Assembly (NCBI GenBank): GCA_019633425.1
Contig: WSUB01000021.1
Span: forward strand, 186,001-250,000
Direction: 5' to 3'
DNA: 64,000 nucleotides
Source of the DNA: Tulasnella sp. 424
Lineage: Eukaryota; Basidiomycota; Agaricomycetes; Cantharellales; Tulasnellaceae
Of the stretch, positions 45,944 to 59,890 are shown in pieces. The translations under genes and the position numbers were made by a program. The notes beneath the pieces are model-generated. The model had not been told where the DNA came from. It made no database searches and worked only from the letters and a program-made list of their open reading frames with translations. Position 1 is the first letter of the stretch. Every line of letters starts with the position of its first letter.

Positions 45944-48900
45944 CTACTCGTGAACAGCCCCACGCAGTGCCTCGAAATTCAATACCCCTATATCGCCTCC
46001 TTCCAAACCAAAAATAAGAAGATCTCCTGACAATACCATATGCTTCACTCGACTAGCTGATCTCAATGTTTGAGGGAGCCAACAAAGGCGACGGGTGCCT
46101 GATTTGTCACATTCCCATAGCCTATCACCCTTATCCTCAAGGAACACGAGGCGATATTTTGAGATATCACCCTCAACGCGTCCTGTTGGACTAAAGGGAA
46201 ATTTTTGGACCTCAGAAAGAGTGTCGGAGTCGATGATGCAGGCAGTAAAGCCGCTAAGGGTAAGTTTGAGCCGCCTGAGACAGAATATCAGCTTGTTATC
46301 AGCAAAGTAGTTGCACGATAACGCTGAAGCCCTATCTGGAGCATTCAAAGCTATAATCTGTGCGCCTGACCCAACGTCCCACACCCCATATCCCGCCGTC
46401 GACGCATAGAAGAGGCGCGCATTGTCCGTCGAGAAGGCCAGGCCTTCTATATCGTCCTTGTGATGACTGCTGAGGGTCAACTTCTGTCTGTATGACTCTG
46501 TGGACCATACTGAGACTTGGTTGGCTTGGAAACCTGGCGCGAGTTGTGACGAGGCTAAGAGGCTTCCATCTCGAGAGAATGCTGCACCGCCGGTACAACT
46601 TGCACCCCCAGGCCTGTCCACGGACCAAGTAGCGAGGCATTTGAGATCGGAAGTGCTCCAGAGCCTCAAGCGCTGGGAATCGATGTCATATCCTTCCTCG
46701 TTGTAGACTCCAAGGTCCTTGGCCAGGCCTTCAACTACGAAAATCTGGCCATTCGCCGAGCATAAGACGAAGTCGGAATACTCTTCTATCGAGAGGTTCC
46801 TGGGAGGACTGTCTGAATTGAGATCCCAAATCCTCAGAGACCGCCCCCTACCGGAGACCGACACGACACACATGCCGTCTTCCGATGCGGCAATGCAGGC
46901 ATGTCCATAACTTGATTTGGCTTCACTGGAGTCGTGTACACTGGGAAGGCTTCCTGTGCAATCCCATAGTCGTATAGAGCTGTCGTCAGAGGCGGAGGCA
47001 AGAGTGGAGCCATCGGGCGAGAATGAAAGCCACTGTACGCCATTGCAATGCCCTTCCAAAACACCCAGGCGACACCATTTCTCCGTATCCCATACTTGAA
47101 TCGCCTCCCTTTGATACGGTAGAGCCATTCGGGTTCCATTTGGTGCAACTGCTAGACTCGTGACATCGGCCTGGACCTCAAGCACCTTGAGCGATGTCCC
47201 CGCACGATAGTCCCACAGGCATATGACGCGGCTGGACGACCCAGAAACTAGGCGAACGTTATCGGGGAGGAAGGCAATGGATGAGTAGTCTTTCGATTGT
47301 CCGAGTAGGAGCCTCAGAGGGTCATCCTCGTGCAAGTCCCAAATGCCAATCGCTGCGTCCGTAACGGTAGCGATGATGGAGCCGTCAGGAGACAAGCCCC
47401 CTGCGGAGATTTCGCAATCGTGACCGGACCGACAAGAAAGGGGTGCGCCTGTTATCGAATGCCAAGACCGAAGGGTGCCGTCGTCTGAGGTTGTCACGAC
47501 CATGCTGTCGTCTAGTGTAAAGGTGATGAACGTAACCACATCCGTATGTTCCTGGAGTGTTGCCAAGAGCATTCCTGTGGTTATATCCCAGATTTTGGCG
47601 GTCCCATCCTCCGCGGCAGAAGCCACTCGACTCCCATCGTTTGAGAAAGCGACAGACCGGACTCCTCTCGTATGTCCTTCCAGCAGTGCCAGCTCGGCTC
47701 CTGTTGAGCTACTGAACACCCGGACATGACCTTCAGAGCTCCCCGCCGCAATCCTCTCTCCGTCCGCTGAGTGGTTGACTGACCACAGTGGATCAGAATC
47801 CTCGATAGCGCAGACACAGGTGTCCCACATTGACGGCTGTCCTCTGAGCACGTAGTTGAGAGGTATCGAAGAGGCATAGTGTTGTCTTAAAACACATGGT
47901 GGGGAGAATGGCAGGGCGGAGGTGTAAATGTGCCCACTACTCTGCCGAATCCCCGCTGCGAACTGCAAAACGACCCGATGAGCGTCATGGAGCAGATCTC
48001 TTGTACGACGAGCAGCAGAGGGGGTTTTCTATAATCACAGGTTTCAGTATATCAATCAATTGATGAATGAGTTACTGTACCTTGTACCATCCTCCCATGA
48101 TTCGCAACGATGTTATCGCACTATCCGCGTCTCCGAGGAGACTGAGGGTTTCAATCCACACGAGGAGCTTGGTGTCGCAGAAGGAGACGATAAGGTCCGA
48201 GAGGGTGGCATTGTTAGGAGAAGCTAGTGACATGTGGGATGCGAAATGAAGGCAGCAATATCGGAGGTGGGGGGGAATCGCGTCCTCTACACGCTTCCGT
48301 AGGTCTGGAACCTCAGAGTTGTAAAGCCATGGGTTCCCTATTCCGCAGGGATCCTCCTTGAGTGCGGCCAACATCCGTTTCAAACAGATCTTGGCGAGCC
48401 GCGTGTGACTCTCCTCCGGGTTGATGTAGAATTGGGGATCAATGCACCGTTTAGGGTTCGTGAGGAAATCGTGGAATGAAGGATGGAACACCCTAATTTG
48501 GCCCTCGAGGACCTCGGGAACGACGAGCACGGAGTGAAGATGGATAATTGCGTTCCTCACTGCCCCCTTGTTGAGTGACAGAAGGGCCTCCAGGGAACCA
48601 GAGGAGAGAGGGTCCCGGAGCAGCACGATGGCCTCGAGGATCGTTTGAAAGGCTTGTCGTGTGGTGTCCATATCGTCTTCATCCTCGTCGTCCTCGTCGT
48701 CCGTGCCCACTGCGTGTTGTAAGACCTGTGTGTATAAAGCATCCACCTCTTGGAACTTTGAAGTCGCTTTGGGTGCTTCCCGCTTGAGCAACAGGGTCAG
48801 CCGCGCCTGAGGATCCCTTCGTTTCCCGCCTGCAATAAACTTGATCGCTGTAGCAGCGAAGATGAACAGAATATCTGCCCTCTTTACAAGTATTCTGAGC

Positions 48901-50809
48901 TCGAAGTCGGTTGGCCACGGAGTTGGAGTACCGTGCTCTTCGGCGATTTCGTTGAGGCGGTGTCGGAGGAAGAGCTCGATGTCAGCCTGCACGATTGATT
49001 TTTCAATGTCGTGAAGAATGTAGGGCTGGGAAATGAGTCGCAGGCTTGGTGACTGAAACTTGGCTCGAATGTGGAGCTCAGGCCGGCTGGTAATGAGGAT
49101 TTTCAACGGCACCGAAATCCGCCGAAGTTCTGCAGCCCATCGAACAAGGATCTCCTCAGCTCCTGATTCCGGGTAGCATTCGTCCAAGGCGTCCATGACA
49201 ATAACCAACGTCCTTTTATTGCCCTCCCACGCAGCTAGAGGTTCCGAAATGAGCTTTTGAAACTGCTTCCGCATGACTGCCAGTCCTACGTCGGGGTCCT
49301 GCTCCAACGCCTCGGCGACGAGCCTCTTGAGATCCGGGCTGAACACCGCTAGCTGGTAGGCAATCGAAGGATATACGAGTAATGGGTTGCGCCTGTCTGC
49401 CTCGTCGCGTGAAAAGAAGAAGCTGGCTCCCAGGCGATGCTTCTCCTCCTCCTCAGCGGCGATGGTGTGTGCGATGGTGGACTTGCCAATTCCAGCAAGA
49501 CCGCAGAGCCAAAATATTGGGGGCGTATTCGGATCTTGATTGTTGATCCAATTGTAAATTTCGTTCAGTGTGTTCTTCCGAGTCCCCTCGAAGCATCCTC
49601 GAGCGTCGCCTCTCGACTGGGAGTCGTAGCGAGCCTGCGCGCGCGGAAGGTCACGTAGAAGCTGCAGCTGGGCTGTAATAAAGGTGGAGGCGTTAGGGCA
49701 CAGGAAAATCATTCTTAGTCAATACTTACCTGCACTGAGTAGCTTTGTTTGATTATCCTATGGACATGGCGATGTCAGCAGACAGACTGACGAGACCTTT
49801 ATTCAGACTAACAGAAGCCGCTGCACCCGACTTTTGAAGATTATCCGAAATGACGTCCAGTTTGCCAGAGAGTTCTTTCCGCGTAGTGTGGACGGCGTCT
49901 TCAGTTTCCGAGACGCTCGATAGGACCCGACCAAATCCTCCCCTTGTCTCCTCCTTCATATCTTGCATCCCCGACTCCGTTCTCTCAGAAGATGCAGCTA
50001 TCGATAGAACCTTTCCGGACAATTCACTGTGTGCTTCTTGCAAATATGTCTTGGTTTCCTGAATCGTAGCTTCCGTCCTGGAGAACCCTTGCTCAACGGT
50101 TCGACGAGTTTCTTCAACAGCCACTTCCGTCACAATCGCGCCTTTAAGCTAAATATACGTCGAGGTTATCAATTTTGCCCTTCCTGTAGCTAGGGTTGGA
50201 ACGGACCATAAAGGCTTGGACTATGTGATCGAGCTCCAGGTTCATTCCGGCAATTACTCCGGCATCTTCTTGATTCATCAGGAACTTTTGGAAACGACCT
50301 CGAGAAAGAAGCTTCTCAGCCTTGGAAGTCATCGAGTTAAGTTCTCTGAGCTGCATTCAGTGCGCGTACCAAAGACCCTGGAACGTCAACACACGTACTT
50401 GGTTAGTGCGGTTAACCGCTGTTGAAGATCGTTCGTCATAGCACGTCGTGAGGTATTCTGCATGGCCTGAAGAGGGGACGTGATTGAATCATGAAATCGA
50501 CTAACTGTCGCCGCGAAGGATTGAAGACCCTGGTTATTATCTTTCACATTCTAAGCGAAGTCGATCTTAATGCCAAATTATCCAAAATGGACACACGAAT
50601 AATGCATAACCCACCTTTATAGAAGTTAAAACCGATAGCAACCCCCCAATTGCTGCTTCTAGACCAGGAACACCTAAGCCAGTAACCGAGTCTTTCGCTA
50701 TCGCGAGTGTTGCTTGGATAGCTGCAAGGGGTTCTACACCAAGATCTTTATCATTTTGCTCAATCTTGGGAGAGCTTCCCGGGCGGGGGCTGCCAAATTT
50801 CCAGGGCAT
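45944..50809 (-). CDS. NACHT-WD40 STAND receptor 2, intact
   Basis: Large STAND NTPase expected to sense non-self or damage through its repeats and to signal through its N-terminus. It starts MPWKFGSPRPGSS (a second in-frame ATG is 9 bases upstream). The N-terminal helical adaptor has DSVTGLGVPGLEAAIGGLL and FQKFLMNQEDAGVIAGMN. A coiled-coil-like region follows (EETRRTVEQGFSRTEATIQE). The NACHT domain has Walker A GLAGIGKSTIAH at about 49490 and Walker B TLVIVMDALDEC; LITSRPELHIR follows. An intron after GGWYK leads to a WD40 propeller (HTRGVRSVAFSNDGSRVASA, TAKIWDI, SSIRLWD) to the stop at 45944. No lesion was found. About 1,450 residues. Confidence 0.9.
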
Positions 50810-50818
50810 GACGTCCAA

Positions 50819-51348
50819 GACGAGAGATGATTACTGGGTTCTGGTGCAGTGAAACAATTACAGCCTGGATCCATGAGTCAGAATTGTCCCTCTACGTCGC
50901 ACGGCGATCGATTCTCACCTTACCTCAGCCAGCGCCAACTTCGATGTTTCCATTTCGGTAGGCCAAAGGGAAACAAGCGAGACGGGTTTCGGGATCTGGG
51001 GCCTAAGTCCGTTGGCAGGAGTCGGACGCCAGGATAGAACATCGTAGCTGAGATTCTGTTACACCCCATGAGCCATGTTCTTGCATCCGACCTCGACTAT
51101 AGCCATCATTTCCATTCTCCTAGTGAATAGATAGGCGGCATTCTAGACTTGACTGCTACGTCCGTAAATCCCACGCGCGAACTTGAGCGCCACCACCTGA
51201 CGCCCGTAGCGCCATCTAAGTATCGCACTCGATGACCGCCCGAAGGTCTGCGGCAAACACAGCCACTCTTATCTTTATTCGGTTAGTACTATGAATACTG
51301 GTTGCATAGGGACATCGACGAAGCGGTGGGTATCTAATTCATCACGTT
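50819..51348. other. Gap between receptors 2 and 3
   Basis: About 530 bases with no supported gene; it holds the receptor 2 promoter and the receptor 3 terminator. Confidence 0.35.
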
Positions 51349-54300
51349 CTAGGGACGAGGGCGAGACCGCGGATTGGCGGTTGTGGGACGAGGGCGAGAC
51401 TGCGGCTTGGCTTTGCGGAGGGACTCGATGTCAAGGACACAAATGTCGTCGCTTTCATCCACTACGAGAATCAGATGAGACCCAGTCCACACCATTTGTG
51501 ATTGTTGAGGATTTGGTAGCCATGTTCTCGGAAGCCAGCATAGGAAGCGTCCAGGATCCTCGACATTACGGCGGGATTCCGACCGACCGATCGAATCCTT
51601 AGAACCCCCAGGATGTTCCCAAATTTCATCCCCTTCGATGAAGAGAAATGCGGGGTGGTTCTGTAGATCGGCCGTCCTGTCAATGATGTCATCACCCGTA
51701 CCCCAGAACTCCGCGACTGTAATATAGTCGGAGCCTTTTATATTATGAGCGAGATCCCTTCCCCAAGGAGGCATGATGAGCGGTCTTGCTTCTGGAGGGG
51801 CTCGCTTAGAGTTAAAGCCCCACGGCTGTTCTCCTGTCACCAGGTGACGGTGGGACGATAAGTCCCAAACTCCATATTTGGATTCTGACGAATAGAAGAG
51901 GCGGGCGTCGTCTGGAGAAAACGCAAGGTTGGATATGTAGTCCATCTGGATTGTGAACTCCGCTTGACGTGTGTAGGTCTTGGTAGACCATACCGAGACC
52001 CTCAGGGACCCGTGAGGAGTGTTCCGATCGAGGAGGAATGAGGATGCGAGGAGAGTCCCGCTATGAGAGAACACGGTGCCTCCTTCGCGATCTGAGCTCC
52101 CAACTCCGCGTCCTGTCCACTCGAAAAGTTGCCGTAATGAAGCGCTATCCCAAACACTGAGGAGTCGGAGGGGATTATCCTGTGAACCACAAATATGCAT
52201 CAAGGCAAACTTGCTTCCGTCGGATGAACACACAACGCTGCAAGCGGGCTCCACAAACGATGCTGTTCTCGGAGAGTTCGGGGTTCTCAGGTCCCAGAGC
52301 TTGAGTGATCGGCAGGAGAATCTGTCGTCTCCTGCGAGACCGACGGCGTAAGACCCGTTGGCTGCTGCAGTGAGGTAGGAGTATGAAGGGTTGGTGTCTG
52401 CATGGGCGGGAGCATGCGCGTCCGAATCTACATTCGAGGAATCCCACAATCTAATGGTACCATCGTCCATGGCTGATGCGAGGGTTGAGCCATCGGGAGA
52501 GAACGAGAGGAACTGTACGGCATTTGAAGGTCCTTTAAGCATCCCAACGGCGGACCATGTGTTGGTATCCCACAATTGAAGTCCTCCCTTGTCCCTGGGC
52601 AGCGCCATTACGGCACCGGAACGGGAAATGGCGATGCTGTTGACCGCGCAATTGACGCCGAATGACTGTAACAGTGTTTTGGTCTGGTAATCCCAAAGTT
52701 GAACGACTTTAGAACTGCATCCAGAGACGAGTCGGACATTATCGTGGAGAAAGGCGACGGCGGTGTACTTCTCCGATTGGGTGTTCATCATCTTTGCCGA
52801 GTCGTTATCGCGAAGGTTCCAGATGCCAATGGCCGCATTCGCGAGTGTCGCGACTGTGTATCCGTCGTTTGATAGCGCTCCAGCGCGTATGGCATGGGAT
52901 CGACTGGAACGACAGGCTAATGCCTTTCCTGTGCTGGAATCCCACGTACGCAAGGTACCATCTTCGGATGCAGTGACAACCGTGTTATCATCAGGCGTGA
53001 AGACGACGAATTTGATTGAAGCAGCGTGTCCTTCGAGCGTCGCCAACTTGCTTCCCGTTGTGGTGTCCCAAATGATCCCTGTCGAGTCGGAATCCACCGA
53101 AGCAACTCGGTGGCCGTCTTGAGAAAATGCCACTGAGAGGACTTCTGCCTGGTGACCCCAGAGAGTATCCATTTCTCGGCCCGTAAGACTGTTGAAAATC
53201 CGAACAGCGCTGTGACTATCTCCGACAACCATGCGGTCCCCTTGGTAGGAATATGCTAATGGACCGAGCGTAGCGCAGGTCTCGAGCGTAAAGTAACAGG
53301 GATCCCAACGCGACGGCTGCCCCCGAAGGAGATAGTCCGGAGGCAGGGCGGCTGCATAGTGTGTTTTTAAAGCGCAGGGCGGAGAAAATGGGAGCGCGGT
53401 GACGTAAAGGTATCCGCTGCGTTCCCCTATTTCTTCAGCAGACCGCAGCACAACGCGCTGGGCGTCATTTAAAAGCTCGATCACTTTTTGGTTGGGGCTG
53501 GCTGTAGTCTGTCAGAATGATCTGTCAGCAACATGCGGCGAGCTTGTTTAGGGACCTCAAGCCTTACTTTGTACCAGTCGCGAACGATTCGCAAGGACTT
53601 GATGGCACTCGGAAGCTCATCGAGGAGAGAGAGCGTCTCAATCCAAACTAGGAGGTGTTTATCGCAAAACTGCTCCACGAATTGCAGAAGTGCTTTTGAT
53701 TTAGAAGATGCTCGCAAGAGATGAGAGGCGAAGTGGCGACAGCTGTAACGGATGTGCTGGGGAAGAGCAACTTGGAGCCGACTTTCGAGGTTGGGGATCT
53801 GCCTGTTGTGTAGCCAGGGATCGCCGACTCCACAGGGGTCGTGCTTGAGACCAACGAGAGCTGAAATGCATATTTCGGCGAGTCGAGTATGAGACTCTTC
53901 TGCGTCGATGCGGAATCGGGGGTCGGGGCATCGGCTGGGGTGTATGAGGAACTCCGGAAATGATGGATGAATTGTGCGAACTGGGTCCTCGGGGCTTTCG
54001 GGAACAACGAGGACGGAGTGCAGATGCATTAAGGCCTGTTGCACTATTTGTAATTCGAGAGAGAGGAGCGCTGCCAATGATTTTGTAGAAAGGGTGTCTT
54101 GCAGTATCACTATGGCTTCGAGCACAGCTCGGAGCACCTGCTGCGTGTTCTCCACATCCTCCTCCTCCTCATATTGACGTATCGCCTGCCATAGAACCTG
54201 GGTATACAGGGCGTCCACCTCTCGATACGTGGAACCCCTGTTCCCGGTCTCCTCGTTTAGCAAGAGGTCTAACCTTGCTTGCGGATCTCTTCGCCTCCCG

Positions 54301-56041
54301 CTCGCGATAAACTTGATTGCCGTTGCGGCAAAGATGAAGAGGATGTCGGCTCTCCTGACCAACTCTTTCAATTCCCGCTCGGTTGGCCACGGCGTTGGCA
54401 TGTCGTGATCCTCCGCGATTTCTACGAGACGATATCGAAGAAACCGTTCTATGTCATCTTGGACAACCGACTTTTCAATATCGTGAAGAATATAAGGTTG
54501 TGAGGTAAGCCGAAGGCTCTGAGACTGGAACGTGGACCGAATATGAAGCTCTGGCCGGCTTGTGATGAGGAGTTTTAAAGGTACGGGGATCTTTCGGAGC
54601 TCTGAAGCCCACCGAACGAGGATCTCTTCAGCACCCGACTCCGGAGAGCATTCATCTAGTGCATCCATGACGACGACGATAGTCCTTTCGGATTTGTTCC
54701 AAGCGATCAATGGTTCGGTGATCAGCTTCCTGAACTGCTTCCGCATCACCGCCATGCCAACGTCAGGGTCCTTCTCCAATGCTTCGGCCAACAGTTTTTT
54801 CAGCTCTGGGTCAACGAGGGAGAGCTGGTATGCGATGGAAGGAAAGACGAGGGAGGGATCGCGGCGCTCGGCTTGGTCTCGGCAGAAGAAGAAACTGGCG
54901 CCTAGGCGGTGTCTCTCGTCTTCTTCTGCGGCAATGGTATGGGCGATTGTGGATTTGCCGATACCAGCAAGTCCGCAGAGCCAGAATATGGGAGGTGTCT
55001 TTGGGTCTTTATTATTGATCCAGTTGTTGATGTCTCGCAAGATATTCGTCCGCGTGCCTTCAAAGCAGCCCCGATCGGCGCTCCTCGACTGAGAGTCATA
55101 GCGGGCCTGTGCCCGAGGAAGGTCGCGAAGCAGTTGCAATTGAGCTGGAGATGACTGTTAGGCCTCCTCTGGGGAATAGTCATGATTGAGGAACACATAC
55201 CCATGCTCATCTGCTTCTCCTGCGTGTCCTGTACAGTGATGGGTTAACGGTGATATCTGGCAAAAGTAAGACCCGACCCACGATGTTTGCGGCCTCTGTG
55301 CGCCGAATTTCATTTGTCACTGCCTCAAGTCCTCGTTCGAGTTTCTGATGCCCTTGCACTACAGCGACCTCTGTTAGGATGGCTCCCTTGAGCTAGGAGA
55401 TACGAAGGATCTGGTTAAGCCTAGGGCGACATTCATATCATGTACGACGAACCATAAATGCCTGAAGTAAACGATCTAGGTCCTTGTTAAACTGAGCGAT
55501 TGTCCCCGCATCGTCCTGGTTCATAAAGAATTTGACGAGACTTCCCCGCGCCAGAAGCCGTTCCGTGTTCTTGATTAATATGTTGAGGTTCCTACACCAA
55601 CATGAGCCACAGAAGCTTCGGGGTTTCCATCTATCGTACCTTGCCAAAGTCTGCAGACGCTCGTGTAACTCGGGAGTGATCGGCTGGTTACTCTCGGTTG
55701 CGATAGTCACAAGGGGTGACACAATCGTATCACTGAAGTGCTTCACGGTTTCAATAAATGAGACGAGAGCATCATTATTATCCTTCACGTTCTGTGTGAA
55801 ATAATGAGTGTTAGAGGTCACGAAATTGGAAGGAAAGGCTAGCCTTTATAGATGTTATGACGGATACGAGACCACCGAAGGCGGCCTCCAAACCAGGTAC
55901 ACCTAAACCGGTGACAGAATCCTTTGCCATAGAAAGCCCAGTTAGCATAGCTGAAAGCGGGTCGACGCTGTCTAAACGTCCAAGATCAGGTGCAGCGCTA
56001 GAAGAACCCAAACAGGAGCCTAATTTGAGTCTCCAAGGCAT
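51349..56041 (-). CDS. NACHT-WD40 STAND receptor 3, intact
   Basis: Paralogue of receptor 2. It starts MPWRLKLGSCLGSSS at 56041. The adaptor helices are DSVTGLGVPGLEAAFGGLVS and LVKFFMNQDDAGTIAQFNKD. NACHT: FWLCGLAGIGKSTIAHTIA and TIVVVMDALDECSPES. WD40: HQAEVLSVAFSQDGHRVAS, IIWDTTTG, TLRTWDSSTG and others. The NACHT and WD40 parts are joined by an intron (YK|TTASPNQKV) at about 53577-53515; the two frames overlap, so they could be mistaken for two genes. The C-terminus has an Arg/Pro/Ser-rich tail (KPQSRPRPTTANPRSRPRP) that receptor 2 lacks. No lesion found. The region downstream of NACHT diverges most from receptor 2, as expected for a sensor under diversifying selection. Confidence 0.9.
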
Positions 56042-59000
56042 GAGTTTCGATAGGTTGGTTTCTGTCCAGAATCCATTTATGAGTTGCATCCTAGTGAAGT
56101 GAAGCTTCGACCACGTTCGTTCATTCTCTCACCTGGGGAACTGTCGGATTGCTGTAGTAGAGAAAACGAAGAGGTCGTGGTTGAAATTGAAATTCTGAAC
56201 GCGGTGGCCATGCATTGTACGCATTGGGAGCTGTTGCTCACGTGGTCGTGTTGGATTTCTACACTTCCGTCGGTCCCCATACATCGGTGCAACTCGCTCC
56301 CGGTACCGATGTATACCGTCAAATTAAGTGCTTAAAAACGTTTATAAGGTTAAGGTGGGAATAAATGGCCCGGGAAACCACATACCGTAGTTGCCAAGCT
56401 GTGTCAAGCTTGCCGCGCTACGATACCCCATGTTGTTGCCAAAGGATCGAGCTGTCACGTCACGAGCAGCATCAAGTGGTTAAATCGAGAGGTTACTAAT
56501 AAATTCCGGGCGTCGGGGTGTCGGGCGTCGAGTGTTGCTAAAACCTCATTTGTCACGCTGTCATGGCCCTAGGATATCAGAAGGTCCCTATGGCTGTAAG
56601 TCGGGTAAGAGAAATAAGAAGGCTAAAGTAAAAGTAAAATACATACCGGATAGAGAAGTTGGGCTGGGCCAGGGAACGGAGGAAAGCGGGGGTACCTGTT
56701 GTCCAAAAGAGTCTCAATTCAGGTCGTCGAGATGTACTAGTCAGAAGTGGCCATAATTCCAAGTTGCGACACAGAAGGGTCGGGAAAGGTCATGCTAATC
56801 CTATGAAGCGCGTATCAATCACACGAAAGGATCCTCCCCCATATCTCGCCCAACGAGCAACGAGGGCAGACACCCCGGTTAGGAAATGAGAAAAGGTCAA
56901 CAGGCGGGGACTTCCATTCTCCGTATTTACTCTGAAGAAAAAAATGAGCTCGATGAGGAAACGTTAGCTGGGATATCAATTGCGCATTGCAAAAATCACT
57001 TCGGACTGAGAGGAGGTTGGTTGTTCGGATATTGGCCAGAAATGGCAATCGCTTTCACACGACAGTGTTCGACGCCACCAAAAAACCTGCTTCCCTCCGC
57101 CAAGTTTCTCCGCAGCTCCAAAGCTGAGAGCTGAAGACTAAGCCCTAATCAAGATGGAGAGGAAGGGCTTTTGATCCTGCAGGAGCAGAGGCTTACGGGC
57201 GCTCTGATCCAGGTGAGAAATGCCGTCTGGCAAGGGCGGGTTCTGAGATCAATTGCCGCGAAGACTCCTCGCAGAAAACCATCATGAATCAAGCATAAAT
57301 CGGCACACGAGATGGGAGAGTTCTACGCCATGAACAGATTTGCATTCTCGTCCTTAAATAGCAAAACCGAGCTCAGATTGTTCTGACAACAAATGAAGGT
57401 ACAGGACTAGGAATGATCGTCCTTCACGCGGGAAGCCCTCGACCGTGTACCGGTTCTATCCCAAGGCTGGAAGCACAGTAAATAACAAAGATAACGACAG
57501 GAGGCAAGGGTCTGGCTGCAGTTCGGGGAAGTGATTGAACCTGTAACGGAGTTGAAGGTACGGCCGCGGTAGGCCCAGAACTGGCGAAATATACGACATA
57601 CCTCATCCGAGTCACTTTCGAGACGGATTCATTCTAGCTACGGTGGTCATCCGATTCAGGAGCTACGTGCTACTAGAGATACCACTGGCCGGAAACTGAC
57701 ACTTCAATCCACCCAGCGTGCCGAAGGACGTCGGTTAGCCCTGTCAACACGTCACCATGCTGCCCATTCTCCTGGATATGATTTCTCCGCTTAATGAAGG
57801 CGTACGTTCAAGGTCCAGAAACACTTCGCGATAGAGCCAACATTGGTTAAACCTTGCGTGGACGGAAAATTTCCCAAACCGTTGTTCTTGCCACCTCGAA
57901 CGGGGAAGTCTGAGCGGGGGCGTGTTGAGGACAGGGATTGAGAAAACAGGTCGAGGCTGTCCAAGTGGTGGATTCCTGACGAAAGTTAAAGCAAGAGGCT
58001 TCCGAGTCGCCACAGGCGAGAGCGATCTTTTAGTTCAGTTTCAGCTCCGCTTACCAGAAATATTGCAAGGTCGTCTTCAGACCCTCCCAGTCTGGAGAGT
58101 GCCCGGCCTCGCTAAACAATGGCCGGGAGCAACCTTGTTAATGGAGTCCACGCAGCCAAGTTGCTTTGAGCGTGACAGTCCATGCTAGAGTGTTTCGGCA
58201 GTTTGCAATATGCGGTTGGTCTGACGTTCCCAAATGCGGCCTTAATTCAATACAGCTCCTGTTATCGGCCTACACGTCCCCGCGAAAGTGACCATCAAAA
58301 TCAAGTCAGCAATCAAAGTTACTCGAGGACTCACCCCATATACTTGAGAAATGAAACACCATCTGCTCGGATGGCCAAGTCCACGGGTGCACGAAAATTC
58401 GAAACGTCGAATGTGGGAGTAAGGTTCCACCTTTTCTCGGAGGACGTACGTCAGCCAGGTTGGTTCCCCCCTTCCAGTTGCCTCGAACCGAGCTTCGGAG
58501 CTTTCGGACGACCTTCGCTCTTACAGAGAATTGCGAGACGGATAGCATCGAAATTGAGATCAAAATCTGGATGTATTGAACTTGATATCTGAAGTTACGT
58601 TTACACGGGTAAATAGATCTGCAAATGCGAAAGGTGAGACACGAGACAGCTGAAAACCAGGGTTGGTGGCATGACTCACCTAGCTATACGAAAAGCCAAC
58701 CGGAAGATCGCTCCAGCCACAAATTCTTGCGGATCTCCGTTCGCTCCACAATTCCAGTTCCAACCTCACTTACCGAATCCGTTCCGGTCGAAGGAAGAGC
58801 AATCACACGACCCAACTCCACGAAAAAAGACCTGAAGCTCAGAGTTCAAACAAGTCATTTCCCCCTTCAAACGAAACCTTCACTTCGCCCGTTCCGCATC
58901 CAAGACGGTACTCAACCCCAATTTCGAGTCCACAAGGTCACCCCCAACCGATAAGCTGCCGGTCCGCGCGCGTTTTTCGATTCGTCGTATCTCCATGGAG

Positions 59001-59309
59001 GAACTCTGCACCTGAAACGATCAGCAACAAACACATGCAAATCGGAGAACTTACGTCTTTTTTTCGACAACGCCCCCGCGCTGCAACTTCTGTAACTGAA
59101 TTTCGGGAACGAATTTTCTCACCGTGTATAATCAGATAACAGCGACAAAAAGCCCCCCACCTACCTTGCCTTTCCCAACCCCCTCAAACCCAGCCAACCA
59201 ACCAACTCCAGCTAGACCAGCTTATCATTCAAAAAGTCTCCCCCTCTTCCTGCTCCTCCTTTAGACCTTAGCTCCCCTTTCTCCGAGTCACCTATCCTTA
59301 ACACCAATA
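56042..59309. other. Long region without a recognised gene
   Basis: More than 3.2 kb between receptor 3 and BolA. Several frames of 60-136 codons exist on both strands (for example 58182-58592 plus), but none has a recognised domain, paired splice sites or a paralogue in the window. It does not match either tandem array. It could hold a non-coding transcript or a decayed gene; nothing more can be said. Confidence 0.4.
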
Positions 59310-59890
59310 ATGCCAGTCGAACCAAGAGATCTTGAATTGGCTTTGAAGGCTGCTTTCCCTGAAATGCGCTATCTTGTACGTCGTAGACGAGAGACGGGCG
59401 TCGAGTCGTGTGCTGACTTGGCCGGTTAACTTGCAATCCTTGCCCTCCCCTCCGACCAGGAAATTATGGATACATCATCCGGATGCGGTTCGTCGTACGC
59501 CGTGATCATCGTCAACCCAACGTTTGAGGGCAAGATGACGCTTGCACGACACCGATGGGGTGAGTTTTTGCGCGTGCCCGAAATTTCCGACTTCGGCTTC
59601 CCGTCTTCTTCCCGTTCCGTAATCCGACACCATTCCTGACGTTCTTCCCCAAACAGTGAATGAACTCTTGAAAGAGCAAATTGCTGAAATGCACGCCTTC
59701 TCCCAAGTACGTTTCTTCGCGTTTAGTCCTCGCTGAGCTGCTGGGGACTCATTCTCCATGATTCGGCCGTTTTCGGCGAAATCTTCTTTACGTCCAACCC
59801 CAGAAAACGTATACGCCGAAGGAATGGGAAGCCATCAAGGCGAAGAATGCTGCGGCCGAAGCTGCGAAGAAGGCCGAGGCATCAGCTTGA
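59310..59890 (+). CDS. BolA-like protein (Fra2/BolA2 type)
   Basis: Four exons, 59310-59375, 59460-59559, 59657-59706 and 59804-59890, give 100 residues. Partner of monothiol glutaredoxins in cytosolic/nuclear iron-sulphur cluster handling and iron regulation. The start is [19 protein letters not shown]. The conserved core is [40 protein letters not shown] and [17 protein letters not shown]; the cysteine in SGCGSSY and the histidines in RHR and MHAFSQ are the expected cluster-related residues. An Ala/Lys-rich tail ([15 protein letters not shown]) closes the protein. The conserved phase of all junctions makes the model firm. Confidence 0.95.

Noticed and set aside
53481..55139. Separate NACHT gene ending with PAPTKK, followed by a separate WD40 gene
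   Set aside because: A GTAAGG..GACAG intron joins the two in frame exactly where receptor 2 has its intron; the read-through stop is intronic.
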